A stretch of 54,216 nt of DNA from Paenibacillus xylaniclasticus (GTDB taxonomy: Bacteria > Bacillota > Bacilli > Paenibacillales > Paenibacillaceae). The position numbers and the translations under genes were made by a program. The stretch spans positions 1-54,216 of the forward strand of contig NZ_BIML01000029.1 of NCBI RefSeq assembly GCF_004001065.1. Reading direction: 5' to 3'. Positions 43,366-52,253 of this stretch are shown one piece after another. Each line of letters opens with the position of its first letter. The first letter of the stretch is position 1. The notes below the pieces were generated by a model. That model saw only the letters and a list, made by a program, of their open reading frames with translations. It was not told the DNA's origin and did no database searches.

Positions 43366-45549
43366 TCACCTTTCTATCGTTTGCTTAGGAAACGTTACGT
43401 TCACATGAAACCCTTCATTCGGAGCGGATTGAACGTCGATGGCACCTTCCAGACTCAGTACCCGCTTCTCGATGCCGGCAATGCCCATATGCTGATAGGA
43501 CCCCCCAAGCCGCGCTAGATCAACGCCAACCCCATCGTCCGAGTACCGGAACTGAATATGCCTCTCTCCATCTACCAGCGCGATCGTCACCCGGCTTGCC
43601 TGGGAATGCTTCGATGCGTTGTTGAGCAGCTCCTGTACGATTCGATATATCCCAAGTATTTGATCCTCGTGCAGCGGCGCCTCGAGCGCTCCGGCATGAA
43701 ATTCGATCTCGTAATTTGCGAACATCCGGGCGTATTCGAATAAGCTTCGAAGCGATTCGACGAGCCCCATCTTCAGCAGGAACGGAGGGCGAAGCTCATT
43801 GCAGGTTATTCGGATCTGATGAATGGCATCAAGCAGTCCGTTCTCGATCTGTACCAGCTCTTCGTGCGAACGCTCATCGAACCGACTAGTGGAACGAAGC
43901 GATTCCAGCTTGCGGTACCAAATAATTAAATCCTGCAGCACCGTGTCGTGCAAATCGCTGGACAATGCAGCCCGCTCCTTCTCGGACAGGCGGAACATAA
44001 GCCGCAAAATCCATTTCGGCGTCTCATTCGTTCCGACGAGCTGCTCCAACCGTTTCATTAAATCTTCCGTCCGATGCAAATTATCATACAGAATCGTCAC
44101 ATAATGAACCGCTGTATCCAGCCATTCCTCTTCAATCCGATTAAGAGGCTCGGCAAGCTCCACGCATAGATAGACAGGATGCGGCTTCTCGCCGATTCGA
44201 ATCCGGTAAGTATGAGGGGCTTGTCCCTCCTTCGCATCCGGCTCGTCCTCGATCGATACGTTGGAGGAAGGGAGAACCCTCCGCACCTCGTCAATAAGCC
44301 GCTCCTCCAGCTCAGACACTTTCATGACATTCGCCAAGTCGCTCGACAGTCGGTTCAAGCTCATTTGTAGAAATTTCGAGCGCTCCTCGCTTCGAACCAG
44401 CTCCTGCTGCTCCAGCTTCTGCTTCGTTATATCCTTCAGAATGCCATGAATACCGGTCAAGCTCCCCGCCACAAGAATCGGCACGAACGTAATGCTGACG
44501 ATTCGCTCGCCGCTTGTCGTATGGGCAAGCCGGCATTCCGCATCGCGCGGTTTCCCTTCCTGCATCACTTCGAGCAGCGTCCGGTAAATTTCCGAATGAT
44601 CCTCATCATGAATAAGGCCAATAAAACAGCGGTCCTGAAGCTTATTCGGCTCGATGCCGGTCGTCCGTTCGAACGCCTCATTCGCATTGACGAAACGCAG
44701 CCCTTCCAGCTCAAGCGAGAAGACAGCGTCAAGATTGTGCTCGAACAACGATTTATATCGTTGCTCGCTTTCTTCCAGGGCAAGCTCCGCCCGCTTCTTG
44801 TCTGTTATGTCCAGCATAATGCCATCCAGCCGCTCCACTTCTCCGTCTCGGCTGCTAAATGGGTGGATAATTAATTGCCCCCACCTGGTCTCATCAGGAA
44901 TATGTATCCAACGGAACTCCTTGCGGACAGGAAGCCCCTCGTCCAGCCGTTCTTTCACCTCGCCCATAAGCGCTTCGTTATCTTCCGGATGAATATGATC
45001 ATGAAGCCGAATCGGCCTCTCGATGACCTCCTCCTTCGGAAGCCCGGCTACCCGCTCCGTATTGCCTGCGAAATAATGATAGCGCGTAAATTGACTATCG
45101 GTTGACCAGACAGTAGCATTCACGTTGTCCAAAATATTTTCCAGCAACTGTTCCGTCTGCTTCCGTCTTGTCACATCGCGAACAACCGCGACGACATATT
45201 TAACTTGTTCATCCTCGTCCAGAACGGGCTTCACTCTCGTCTCCACGTCGATCGTCCGACCGTCGACATGACGAAGTCGGTAGTCGACATCAACCGGCTT
45301 CTTCTTCGTTACCGCCTCATACAGCCACCCACGTATTCGATCCTGATCGTCCGGCACAATAATTTCGAAGGCGTCCATCCCCTCGTACTGCTCGACGGTA
45401 TACCCTGTCAAAGGATAAATAGAAGGAGATACGTAGTGGACGACGGCGCTGCTGTCGACCACCACGATCGTATCCATCGTATTCTCTGCCGCGATCCAAT
45501 ACAGCTCATCTCTGCCGATAGCTCGGCCGTTCGTCCTCCTGGTCGTCAT
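43366..45549 (-). CDS. Soluble PAS-domain sensor histidine kinase (HisKA_3, ComP/DegS-like core)
   Basis: The protein has 727 residues from ATG 45549, chosen because GAGGAG lies nine bases upstream and the longer start at 45591 would fall at the transcription start. Three PAS/PAC units lie at about 20-130, 140-255 and 265-375, followed by a GAF-like segment (about 390-510). The kinase core has the phospho-acceptor His in SSDLHDTVLQDL (HisKA_3), then an HATPase_c domain with N box ELLNNASKHS, G1 DDGVGVD and G2 GIAGIEKRV. No membrane helix is visible, so it senses a cytoplasmic signal, unlike ComP. The regulator gene follows immediately. Confidence 0.92.
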   Translation of the reverse strand: MTTRRTNGRAIGRDELYWIAAENTMDTIVVVDSSAVVHYVSPSIYPLTGYTVEQYEGMDAFEIIVPDDQDRIRGWLYEAVTKKKPVDVDYRLRHVDGRTIDVETRVKPVLDEDEQVKYVVAVVRDVTRRKQTEQLLENILDNVNATVWSTDSQFTRYHYFAGNTERVAGLPKEEVIERPIRLHDHIHPEDNEALMGEVKERLDEGLPVRKEFRWIHIPDETRWGQLIIHPFSSRDGEVERLDGIMLDITDKKRAELALEESEQRYKSLFEHNLDAVFSLELEGLRFVNANEAFERTTGIEPNKLQDRCFIGLIHDEDHSEIYRTLLEVMQEGKPRDAECRLAHTTSGERIVSITFVPILVAGSLTGIHGILKDITKQKLEQQELVRSEERSKFLQMSLNRLSSDLANVMKVSELEERLIDEVRRVLPSSNVSIEDEPDAKEGQAPHTYRIRIGEKPHPVYLCVELAEPLNRIEEEWLDTAVHYVTILYDNLHRTEDLMKRLEQLVGTNETPKWILRLMFRLSEKERAALSSDLHDTVLQDLIIWYRKLESLRSTSRFDERSHEELVQIENGLLDAIHQIRITCNELRPPFLLKMGLVESLRSLFEYARMFANYEIEFHAGALEAPLHEDQILGIYRIVQELLNNASKHSQASRVTIALVDGERHIQFRYSDDGVGVDLARLGGSYQHMGIAGIEKRVLSLEGAIDVQSAPNEGFHVNVTFPKQTIER

Positions 45550-45593
45550 AAGTCCGTTCTCCTCTACAGTACGATTCGTTAGCTTCTTCATTC

Positions 45594-45647
45594 ATTATAT
45601 CGAAGCTGCTTCCAACTATCGCGCAAAAAAACGAGGAAGTCCGCAAA
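45594..45647 (-). promoter_or_regulatory. Kinase-regulator operon promoter with two phased CGCAA half-sites
   Basis: A perfect -10 TATAAT (45594-45599, minus strand) lacks a recognisable -35. CGCAAA begins at 45622, abutting the -35 position, and again at 45642, 20 bases further. The second reads TTGCGG on the minus strand, the exact ComA half-site. The start codon is 44 bases downstream of the -10. The layout suggests autoactivation. Confidence 0.6.
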
Positions 45648-45684
45648 AAATGCAGCGCCTCTTCACACGACATGAACGCTTCTG

Positions 45685-46515
45685 CTAGCTCGCGGCTTCT
45701 GCTTCAATAACGAAGGGAACGGTAAATACGCGGTCGCTGCGCTGGAACTGCGCCCATATTTTATACACGCCGCTGCTCGGGAAGGACGTCTCGAATACGG
45801 CCTTGGGACCGGACTCCTGCCCCTCCTCGGCATGAACATGAATGTACCGTTCCCCATCTTCAGACACAATGACAACATGTCCGATCGCGCCCAAATAAGG
45901 CTGAAGATCGGTGATCGGCTCCCCGCCGGACGACTCCGTAAGCGTAAACGTCAGCACAGTATTCTCATTCACACCCGGATTGTCAATGTCTAACTGAACG
46001 TTCACCCCTTCTTCCGTCTTCATTAGCGAACGGTCCGGAACAACAGGCTTCGACGGAGCCGACAGCCCTTGCAGCGTCACCCATTCCATTGTGGTCATCG
46101 AATCTCCATCGGAAGGCTTAAAATCAGCAATCAGCTTGTATTCACCGCCAGCCGGGAACGTATTCTGAATTTCGAAACGTCCCTCGCCCGCATACTCGGG
46201 GTGGATATGATTAAAGTAAGATAAATCCCGACTAATGACGATTAGATGGACGAGTTTCTCATGATTCAGGTCGAACGATTCAATCGGCGTCCCGTCTTGC
46301 TTCTTCAGCGTAAGCTGAATTGTCGCTGGAATGTCCCCATTCGGGTCGTCACTCGATTCCAAATCCGGCTTAACCGTCCAGACAGCCGTCACGTCATCTG
46401 CGAGCAGCCGGTCGCTAACCTCCTCCAGCTGCTCCTCCTCCCAGGAAGAGCCAGAGCTGCAGCCGGAGAGGAGGACAGCGACTAAGAAGAGAATATAGAG
46501 CAGCGGTTTATTCAT
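45685..46515 (-). CDS. Lipoprotein with YtkA/FixH-like domains
   Basis: The protein has 276 residues from ATG 46515. The signal peptide ends in the lipobox LLSGCSS, so the mature protein is anchored to the membrane outside. Two Ig-like copies follow: about 45-150 (NHIHPEYAGEGRFEIQNTFPAGGEYKL) and about 165-270 (YIHVHAEEGQE...FPSSGVYKIWAQF), both with the HxH and GxYK patterns of YtkA-like proteins, which occur in copper or envelope contexts. Its start overlaps the permease stop by eight bases, so the two are translationally coupled and the lipoprotein likely works with the ABC system. Confidence 0.8.
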   Translation of the reverse strand: MNKPLLYILFLVAVLLSGCSSGSSWEEEQLEEVSDRLLADDVTAVWTVKPDLESSDDPNGDIPATIQLTLKKQDGTPIESFDLNHEKLVHLIVISRDLSYFNHIHPEYAGEGRFEIQNTFPAGGEYKLIADFKPSDGDSMTTMEWVTLQGLSAPSKPVVPDRSLMKTEEGVNVQLDIDNPGVNENTVLTFTLTESSGGEPITDLQPYLGAIGHVVIVSEDGERYIHVHAEEGQESGPKAVFETSFPSSGVYKIWAQFQRSDRVFTVPFVIEAEAAS

Positions 46516-49000
46516 ATCGAAGCGCCTCACTTAGCGGAATTCTAGCCGCACGGCGCGCTGGCGCAATGCTGGCGATCAGGCTGACAGACACGCCGAACAG
46601 CGCAATAACAAGCAGGATGATCCACGATACGCCGAACTGATAGGTGAGCGAATGAATTTCCAGGAACGTGGAGGTCAAGTAGATCAGCATCGTTCCAAGC
46701 AGGCAGCCGACGACCGTCGCACCAAGCCCCATCCCGACTCCTTCGAGCCGAATGATTCGAACGACTTGGCGCCGGGTTACACCGACCGCTCTCATCATGC
46801 CAAGCTCACGAACCCGTTCCATAATGCTCATCAAGAGCGTATTAGCAATGCCAATGCCTGAGATGATAATCGATAGTCCGACCAAGAAGTTCACGATGGT
46901 GAAAGAGCCTGTATAGGCGGCACCGATGACGCTCACCCAATCCTCCGGTCCGAACATCTCCATAATGCGCGAGCCGAATTGATCGAAAATACGCTCACGC
47001 AGCTGCAGCGGCGACACCGTATCATCTTTAATGACCAGTGCATTCTTCTCATATTTGATACCGAACACGTCTTGGAATTGAGACTTGCGCATGAATGCGC
47101 CGTAGCCGTTATTTTTCATCGTCTCCACGACAGCAACGACTTGGAACGACTGCATGCCATGCTGCGTATCGAGCTCAATCCGCTCTCCGATTTGGCCCCC
47201 CCACGTGTTGAAGGCGATTCGGTCGAGCACCAATTCATCCTGCTTCAGCTTGCCCAGCAGCTCGCTAGGCTGATGTCCCTCCGCCGTAAAGAGCGGGAAT
47301 CGAGCCATCCAATCCTCTCCGACACCATATACGGTTAACTGCCGCTTCTTCTCCTGCACTTGCCATACCGCTGTATGCTGCGCATACGTCTCTGCCCCAG
47401 CTACGCCTGGAATGCTCCTTAGCTGCTCCAGATCCGTCTTCTCGATATGGTGAAGATGAACGTCCAGATCGCCGCCATACGTCTCATGAATGACTCGTTC
47501 GAACGACTGGACAAGCGCACTATTGAGCGAGCTCATCAGGACGATCATCGCAATACCAAGACATAGAATGACTGATGTCATCGTCGTCCGGCCGCGGCTG
47601 CGGCTCAAGTTGCGCGACGCCATCGTACCGCCGAAGCCGAGTACAAGCCGGTACACAGGCCGCAGCAAGAACAAGAATCCGTCGAACAGATATGGGAATA
47701 ACAGCACAGCGCCAAGCATGAACGGAATTAGCAAATATAAGCTTTTGATGAAGAACGCCGACACTAGCAAGAGGACGCCCGCAGGGACAAGCCATATGCT
47801 CCGTTTCGGTCTGCTTACAGAAGGCACTTCGTCCTTAAGCGAAGCCATAACGCTTACTTGTCCTGCCTGACGAATCGGATACAGCGCTGCAAGCACCGGA
47901 ATGATCGTTCCCGCTGGAATTGCGACCCACAAGCCTTGCAGCAGCTGAAGATTTCCTTGCTCGTTAATGCCGAACAGCATGAAGATTACCGCCTGCAGCA
48001 GCTCCGCCAGTCCGTATCCGATCATGAGGCCGACCGCCGTTCCGATAACCGACATCAAGAGTACCTCATATGTTACGATCGTTCGCAGCTGCAGCTGCGT
48101 ATAACCAATCGTCTTCATAGCGGCAAATTCCTGCCTGCGCTCCTGCACACTGACGAACAAGGAGTTGAAGATAATAAACGCGCTGAGTGCAATGCCAAGC
48201 AAGCCAGCCAAATAAAGCAGCATAAAATAGGTGTTCAATTCCTTAGACTGCGCATCGTAGTCGATGACGATCGGCTGCACATAGATGCCGCCCTGCTCCT
48301 CTGCCAGCCGATCGAGCTGTTCGCCGATAGAAGGCAGGTCCGCCTCGCGTTCCGCTTTCACCTGAATCGTGTCGATCTTGCCGTCAAGCTCGAACCATTG
48401 CTGCATTACCGGAAGCGGCACCGCCACCGACCAAGGATGGTACTTCGCCATCGTCCAGCTGGACGGCCCCATCAGCTCAACCGTATATTTGACGATCGCA
48501 GAGATTTTAATAGTACGTACACCGTTGTCTGTATCAAATGTAATCGTGTCGCCAACGGATGCTTTCCACACATTGGCAGTTCGATCCGTAATAACTGCTC
48601 CTCCTTCCGACAAGCTGCCCTCGATAACCTTAAAGCCAGTCAAAGCCGTATCCATTCGGCTGTAGCCGGTAAGGTCAGCCCGCTTCTGAATTGCGGACAA
48701 GCCATCGTCATCAAGCAGAAGCTTCGTGCTTTCTTTCAAGACAGCAATGGCGTTAGTTCCTTGGATCGTTTGAATCTGTTGAAGGACCGTGTCCTCGAAG
48801 TAAGCATTCTTCCCGTTGATAGCGTAATCAGCTTTGCCGAACGCCGCCTTAAGATAGAGCGGAAATGTCCGCTTGGCGGAGTCCACCGACGTTACAACAC
48901 CAAGGGCAGAAGCGACGCCGATCATAATGGAGATAATCGTTAGAAATGTACGAAGCTTGCGTCTGGTCAGGCCTCGCCACGCGATCTGCCATAAGCTCAT
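46508..49000 (-). CDS. FtsX-type ABC transporter permease (two FtsX domains)
   Basis: This 830-residue protein starts with a MacB-like layout: a membrane helix (about 17-38), then an external domain (about 45-240). Three helices follow (about 255-390). After a central pair of helices (about 405-455) a second unit appears (helix about 475, external domain about 505-700, three final helices about 710-820). FtsX signatures appear twice: ERRQEFAAMKTIGYT and ERVRELGMMRAVGVT. Such permeases act as mechanotransmitters or lipoprotein and peptide transporters driven by a LolD-type ATPase. That ATPase gene ends three bases before it. Confidence 0.92.
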   Translation of the reverse strand: MSLWQIAWRGLTRRKLRTFLTIISIMIGVASALGVVTSVDSAKRTFPLYLKAAFGKADYAINGKNAYFEDTVLQQIQTIQGTNAIAVLKESTKLLLDDDGLSAIQKRADLTGYSRMDTALTGFKVIEGSLSEGGAVITDRTANVWKASVGDTITFDTDNGVRTIKISAIVKYTVELMGPSSWTMAKYHPWSVAVPLPVMQQWFELDGKIDTIQVKAEREADLPSIGEQLDRLAEEQGGIYVQPIVIDYDAQSKELNTYFMLLYLAGLLGIALSAFIIFNSLFVSVQERRQEFAAMKTIGYTQLQLRTIVTYEVLLMSVIGTAVGLMIGYGLAELLQAVIFMLFGINEQGNLQLLQGLWVAIPAGTIIPVLAALYPIRQAGQVSVMASLKDEVPSVSRPKRSIWLVPAGVLLLVSAFFIKSLYLLIPFMLGAVLLFPYLFDGFLFLLRPVYRLVLGFGGTMASRNLSRSRGRTTMTSVILCLGIAMIVLMSSLNSALVQSFERVIHETYGGDLDVHLHHIEKTDLEQLRSIPGVAGAETYAQHTAVWQVQEKKRQLTVYGVGEDWMARFPLFTAEGHQPSELLGKLKQDELVLDRIAFNTWGGQIGERIELDTQHGMQSFQVVAVVETMKNNGYGAFMRKSQFQDVFGIKYEKNALVIKDDTVSPLQLRERIFDQFGSRIMEMFGPEDWVSVIGAAYTGSFTIVNFLVGLSIIISGIGIANTLLMSIMERVRELGMMRAVGVTRRQVVRIIRLEGVGMGLGATVVGCLLGTMLIYLTSTFLEIHSLTYQFGVSWIILLVIALFGVSVSLIASIAPARRAARIPLSEALRYE

Positions 49001-49002
49001 AA

Positions 49003-49683
49003 TTAGACCACCTTTCCTTCCTGCACCACTTCTCCGTCACGAATCCGAATCATTCTGCTTGCCGCTCTAGCTGCCTCCTGGTCATGTGTGACCATCACGA
49101 TTGTAATGCCTTCCTCGCGGTTTAATCTCGTCAGCAGCGACAGCACACTCTCACCCGTCTTCTGATCCAAATTGCCGGTCGGCTCGTCTGCCAGCAGGAA
49201 TGCAGGCTTCATCGCCAGCGCTCTCGCAATGGCGACCCGCTGCTGCTGACCTCCACTTAACTGAGAAGGATAATGGGATGCTTTATCTGCAAGACCGACG
49301 TCCTGCAGCAGTCGGTCGACTGTCGATTGAATTTCTTTCTTGGAAGCTTTATTAGCGGCCATCGGCAGCGCCACGTTCTCCGCGACCGTCATCATCGGAA
49401 GCAGCTGATAGTTTTGAAAGACGAATCCGATCTTCGTACGTCTAAAGAGTGTTCTCTCTTTCTCTGTCATCCCGCTCAGCTCGATACCGTTTATCTTAAC
49501 GCTTCCGGTTGTCGGAAGATCGAGCCCGCCGAGCAGCTGCAGCAGCGTGCTTTTGCCAGATCCGCTCGGTCCCATAATAGCGATAAATTCCCCTTGACCA
49601 ATAGTCAGATCGGTCGGCTGCAGCGCGGTGAACTCGCCAGCCTCCAGCTCGTAGATTTTGGATACATTGGATAGTTGAATCAT
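49003..49683 (-). CDS. LolD/MacB-type ABC transporter ATPase
   Basis: The protein has 226 residues from ATG 49683, selected by AGGAGGG nine bases upstream; the frame is open to 49707. Motifs are in order: Walker A GPSGSGKST, Q-loop FVFQNYQL, signature LSGGQQQR, Walker B FLLADEPTGNLD and switch His VTHDQEAA. It is the ATPase for the FtsX-type permease downstream and the first gene of the three-gene operon ATPase-permease-lipoprotein. The phased CGCAA promoter lies about 60-135 bases upstream. Confidence 0.95.
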   Translation of the reverse strand: MIQLSNVSKIYELEAGEFTALQPTDLTIGQGEFIAIMGPSGSGKSTLLQLLGGLDLPTTGSVKINGIELSGMTEKERTLFRRTKIGFVFQNYQLLPMMTVAENVALPMAANKASKKEIQSTVDRLLQDVGLADKASHYPSQLSGGQQQRVAIARALAMKPAFLLADEPTGNLDQKTGESVLSLLTRLNREEGITIVMVTHDQEAARAASRMIRIRDGEVVQEGKVV

Positions 49684-49741
49684 TCGTGTGAGCCCTCCTA
49701 TTAACATTTCTTCTCATGTGATCGCTCTGTTATCTGCTCTT

Positions 49742-49818
49742 ATCTTAAGGGCCATCGGCACAATCGAACGCGCAAACAACTACTTTGCCAGCGCAAATAT
49801 TTGCGCGTCAAACGCAAA
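49742..49818 (-). promoter_or_regulatory. LolD-type operon promoter with three exactly phased CGCAAA half-sites
   Basis: CGCAAA starts at 49771, 49792 and 49813, exactly 21 bases apart. The distal site is half of TTGCG-N7-CGCAA (49801-49817), and GCGCAAATATTTGCGC (49791-49806) is a perfect palindrome. A -10-like TAAGAT (49742-49747, minus strand) lies 24 bases from the proximal site, and the -35 position next to that site has no consensus. I see no gene between here and 50031. Confidence 0.65.
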
Positions 49819-50031
49819 TAAGCCTCCTTGAATATGTAATAGAGTAAGAGGCGATTGTGGGATGAATATTTAGATGCATATGAGTAGTAGGAGGAACGGG
49901 CAGGTTATTTCTCTTTATATTTCTATTGAACTATAAAATTACCAACCTTTAGGAGGATTTGTTCATATTATGTCGAATATCTAGCATTCGAATTTATCAT
50001 TTCGACATTTTTCATTTGGGAGAGAAGTACT

Positions 50032-51696
50032 TTGTTGTCAAACATCACAAAGCATATCCAGCTGAAGCCGTCCGTCCGACTTCTATCCGCCATTGCCATA
50101 TCGGCTGCGGTCTTCGCGGCTTCGGTCCCGTCACCGGCACAAGCTGCAGCTCAGACGGCCTCGGTATCGAACCAATCGATCGTCAATCCGATGCAGGTCT
50201 ATTCCTATACCCGCATGAGCAAAGACTTGCAGGCGCTTGCCGCCCGTTATCCCGACCTTATTACGCTGGATTCAGCAGGCAAGAGCGAATACGGCCGTAC
50301 ACTATGGATGGCGGATATTGGCCATGGACCTGCTGTTATTTTGCTTAACGGCGCCCATCATGCCCGCGAATGGATTACGACTATTACGTTAATGAAACTG
50401 CTTGAAGAGATGGCCGTTCAATATGAGAAGAACGGCACGGTCTCGGGCGGACTTCGCGCCCGCGATCTGCTTGACCGCGTTACGTTCCGCATCGTCCCAA
50501 TGGTCAATCCGGATGGCGTAACGCTGCAGCAACAGGGCTTGAGCGCCTTCCCAGAAGACTACCATGCGGGGCTCATCTATATGAATAACGGCAGTCGCGA
50601 CTTTAAACGCTGGAAAGCGAACGCCCGCGGCGTCGATCTCAACCGCCAATATCCGGCTGACTGGGCCGGTATCAGAAATGTGAGCAAGAAGCCGTCCTAT
50701 ATGAACTATAAGGGTACCAAGCCGCTGCAGGCGAAGGAAGCACTGGCGATGTATAATCTGGCACTGTCCACGAAGCCTGAAATTGCGTTATCCTACCATA
50801 GTTCCGGTGAGATCATCTATTGGAATTTCCATACCAAGAAAGAAAATTTCAACCGCGACTATAACTTTGCTTCCGCCTATGCGAAGCTAACAGGCTATTC
50901 GCTCGTCACACCGCAGCCCAATCCGTCCGGAGGCGGATTCACGGACTGGTTCATCCAACAATTCGGGAGACCGGCGTTGACACCAGAGATTGGCCGTGCC
51001 GCCGGATCGACGAACGTTCCGCTAACGGAATGGAGCCGAATCTGGAAGCAGCACAAAAATACAGTATGGATGATAGCAGAGAAAGGCTATGAATTGTGGC
51101 TGAAGCGGCAGACTGCTGCCAAATCGACTAGCGATGTTCGACTGCTTGCCGCTGAGAAAGGATACCAGTTCCCGGAACTGCGTGCGAAGACAATGGGAAC
51201 TGTCTATGAGGGGCGCTACAAGACACTGCGTCAGAAAGGGGACTGGCTGGAGATCGCCACGTCGAACGGTCCGCGCTGGATCTCCTCCCGCTCCGTCATT
51301 CAAGGCCCGTTCGAGCAGACGAACGATTTGACCGTCAGCTTGACGAAGCAAACGGTCCATTATGCAACACCGCTCTCTACCCAACCATCCGCCGTCAAGC
51401 TTCAAGCTCAAACAGCCGTCGTCCGCGAACGGTGGAACGACTGGCTGTACGTCGCCGCTGCAGAGGGGATGATCTGGATTCGGGAAGCCGACCTGCCGGA
51501 AGGCGCTTTGATAACGATCATCGAGGAACAACAGGAGGAAACGGAGACGCAGACAGAGGAAGAGACAAATACTTCGTCGGAGGACGAGACGATAACGCCG
51601 ACGGAGGGTGAGACTACCTCGACGGAAGAACCGACCGAACCGGATAGCGGAGATGAGAAGCAAGAAGGGGAGGTAAGCGAGACGAAAGATAGATAG
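50032..51696 (+). CDS. Secreted M14-family metallocarboxypeptidase with SH3-like tail
   Basis: This 554-residue protein has a signal peptide ending near AQAAA (about 39). The M14 domain (about 50-345) has zinc ligands in HAREW (His110, Glu113), substrate-binding NPDG, DLNRQYP, the third zinc His in SYHSSGEI and the catalytic Glu in LTPEIGRA. Two SH3-like segments (about 365-430 and 445-500) may bind the wall. An acidic Glu/Thr-rich tail of ~50 residues ends the protein. It cleaves C-terminal residues or gamma-D-glutamyl bonds of peptides outside the cell; the exact substrate is open. The start is TTG at 50032 (or 50035) after GGGAGAG; no ATG is available in frame. A 4-codon ATG frame at 49970 (MSNI, stop) lies upstream with its own AGGAGG. 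Confidence 0.88.
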   Translation: MLSNITKHIQLKPSVRLLSAIAISAAVFAASVPSPAQAAAQTASVSNQSIVNPMQVYSYTRMSKDLQALAARYPDLITLDSAGKSEYGRTLWMADIGHGPAVILLNGAHHAREWITTITLMKLLEEMAVQYEKNGTVSGGLRARDLLDRVTFRIVPMVNPDGVTLQQQGLSAFPEDYHAGLIYMNNGSRDFKRWKANARGVDLNRQYPADWAGIRNVSKKPSYMNYKGTKPLQAKEALAMYNLALSTKPEIALSYHSSGEIIYWNFHTKKENFNRDYNFASAYAKLTGYSLVTPQPNPSGGGFTDWFIQQFGRPALTPEIGRAAGSTNVPLTEWSRIWKQHKNTVWMIAEKGYELWLKRQTAAKSTSDVRLLAAEKGYQFPELRAKTMGTVYEGRYKTLRQKGDWLEIATSNGPRWISSRSVIQGPFEQTNDLTVSLTKQTVHYATPLSTQPSAVKLQAQTAVVRERWNDWLYVAAAEGMIWIREADLPEGALITIIEEQQEETETQTEEETNTSSEDETITPTEGETTSTEEPTEPDSGDEKQEGEVSETKDR

Positions 51697-51798
51697 CGTA
51701 TCTAATGGTGAGTCGCTAAGTTCGATGTAGGTTACATTGTTGTCAATACAACTCCACGGCCTACAGCCCCCTGCCATGAGAGATGTTCTTTCACAGCG

Positions 51799-51845
51799 AA
51801 GCGATGGAGGCCAGCATAATGGAATGCTGGCCCCATCGCTTTTTA
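51799..51845 (+). terminator. Terminator of the M14 peptidase gene
   Basis: A long stem pairs AAGCGATGG-GGCCAGCAT (51799-51817) with ATGCTGGCC-CATCGCTT (51824-51842) with one internal mismatch; TTTTT follows on the plus strand. Confidence 0.85.
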
Positions 51846-51992
51846 CGATTTAGTATTTCACCTTTCTAACATATGCGGAGTATGGCAATTGTCCGCAGCC
51901 TCATTGTCTTGTTTATCTGGATGCTGCTGTATTTTTGGTAATTGGGAGTAAACCCTGAATCAGATATACTTAATTCAAGGATAGTGATTAAC

Positions 51993-52253
51993 ATGAGCTT
52001 TGTCAGAAAAATTACAAACAGTGATGCTTTAAAGCATATCGTTGATCTCCCTGAAGAGCTTCAAAATCAAGATGTTGAATTAATCATATTACCTATCAGA
52101 GAGCCATCTCCACTCAAACAGACACTTTCCCCTTCTCCTACCGCTAGAGGCGCATTGAAACAATACGCCAACCCGGATTTAATACGATTTGAACAAGACG
52201 CTTGGGAAAATGGTATACAAGAAAAACATGAACATCGTTTGATGCTAATTTAA
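51993..52253 (+). CDS. Antitoxin-like protein of a PIN-domain toxin-antitoxin pair
   Basis: This 86-residue protein starts at ATG 51993 (AAGGA upstream; the frame is open to 51942). The N-terminus (MSFVRKITNSDALKHIVDLPEELQNQDVELIILP) resembles a small antitoxin DNA-binding domain with the Val-Glu-Leu-Ile strand seen in DUF2281-like proteins. The C-terminus (ARGALKQYANPDLIRFEQDAWE) is the kind of helix that blocks a PIN toxin. It overlaps the toxin start by 26 bases. The region is distinctly more AT-rich than its neighbours, suggesting acquisition. Confidence 0.7.
   Translation: MSFVRKITNSDALKHIVDLPEELQNQDVELIILPIREPSPLKQTLSPSPTARGALKQYANPDLIRFEQDAWENGIQEKHEHRLMLI

Noticed and set aside
45550-45591. 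Upstream start of the histidine kinase at 45591
   Set aside because: It falls at or before the predicted transcription start and lacks a ribosome site; GAGGAG supports 45549.
47858-48943. Long plus-strand open frame (361 codons) opposite the FtsX-type permease
   Set aside because: Antisense shadow produced by codon bias; Arg/His/Gln-rich product without any domain-like pattern.
49970-49984. Four-codon frame MSNI-stop with AGGAGG upstream of the M14 gene
   Set aside because: Could be a leader peptide but is too short to support; spacing to the ribosome site is long (about 13 bases).
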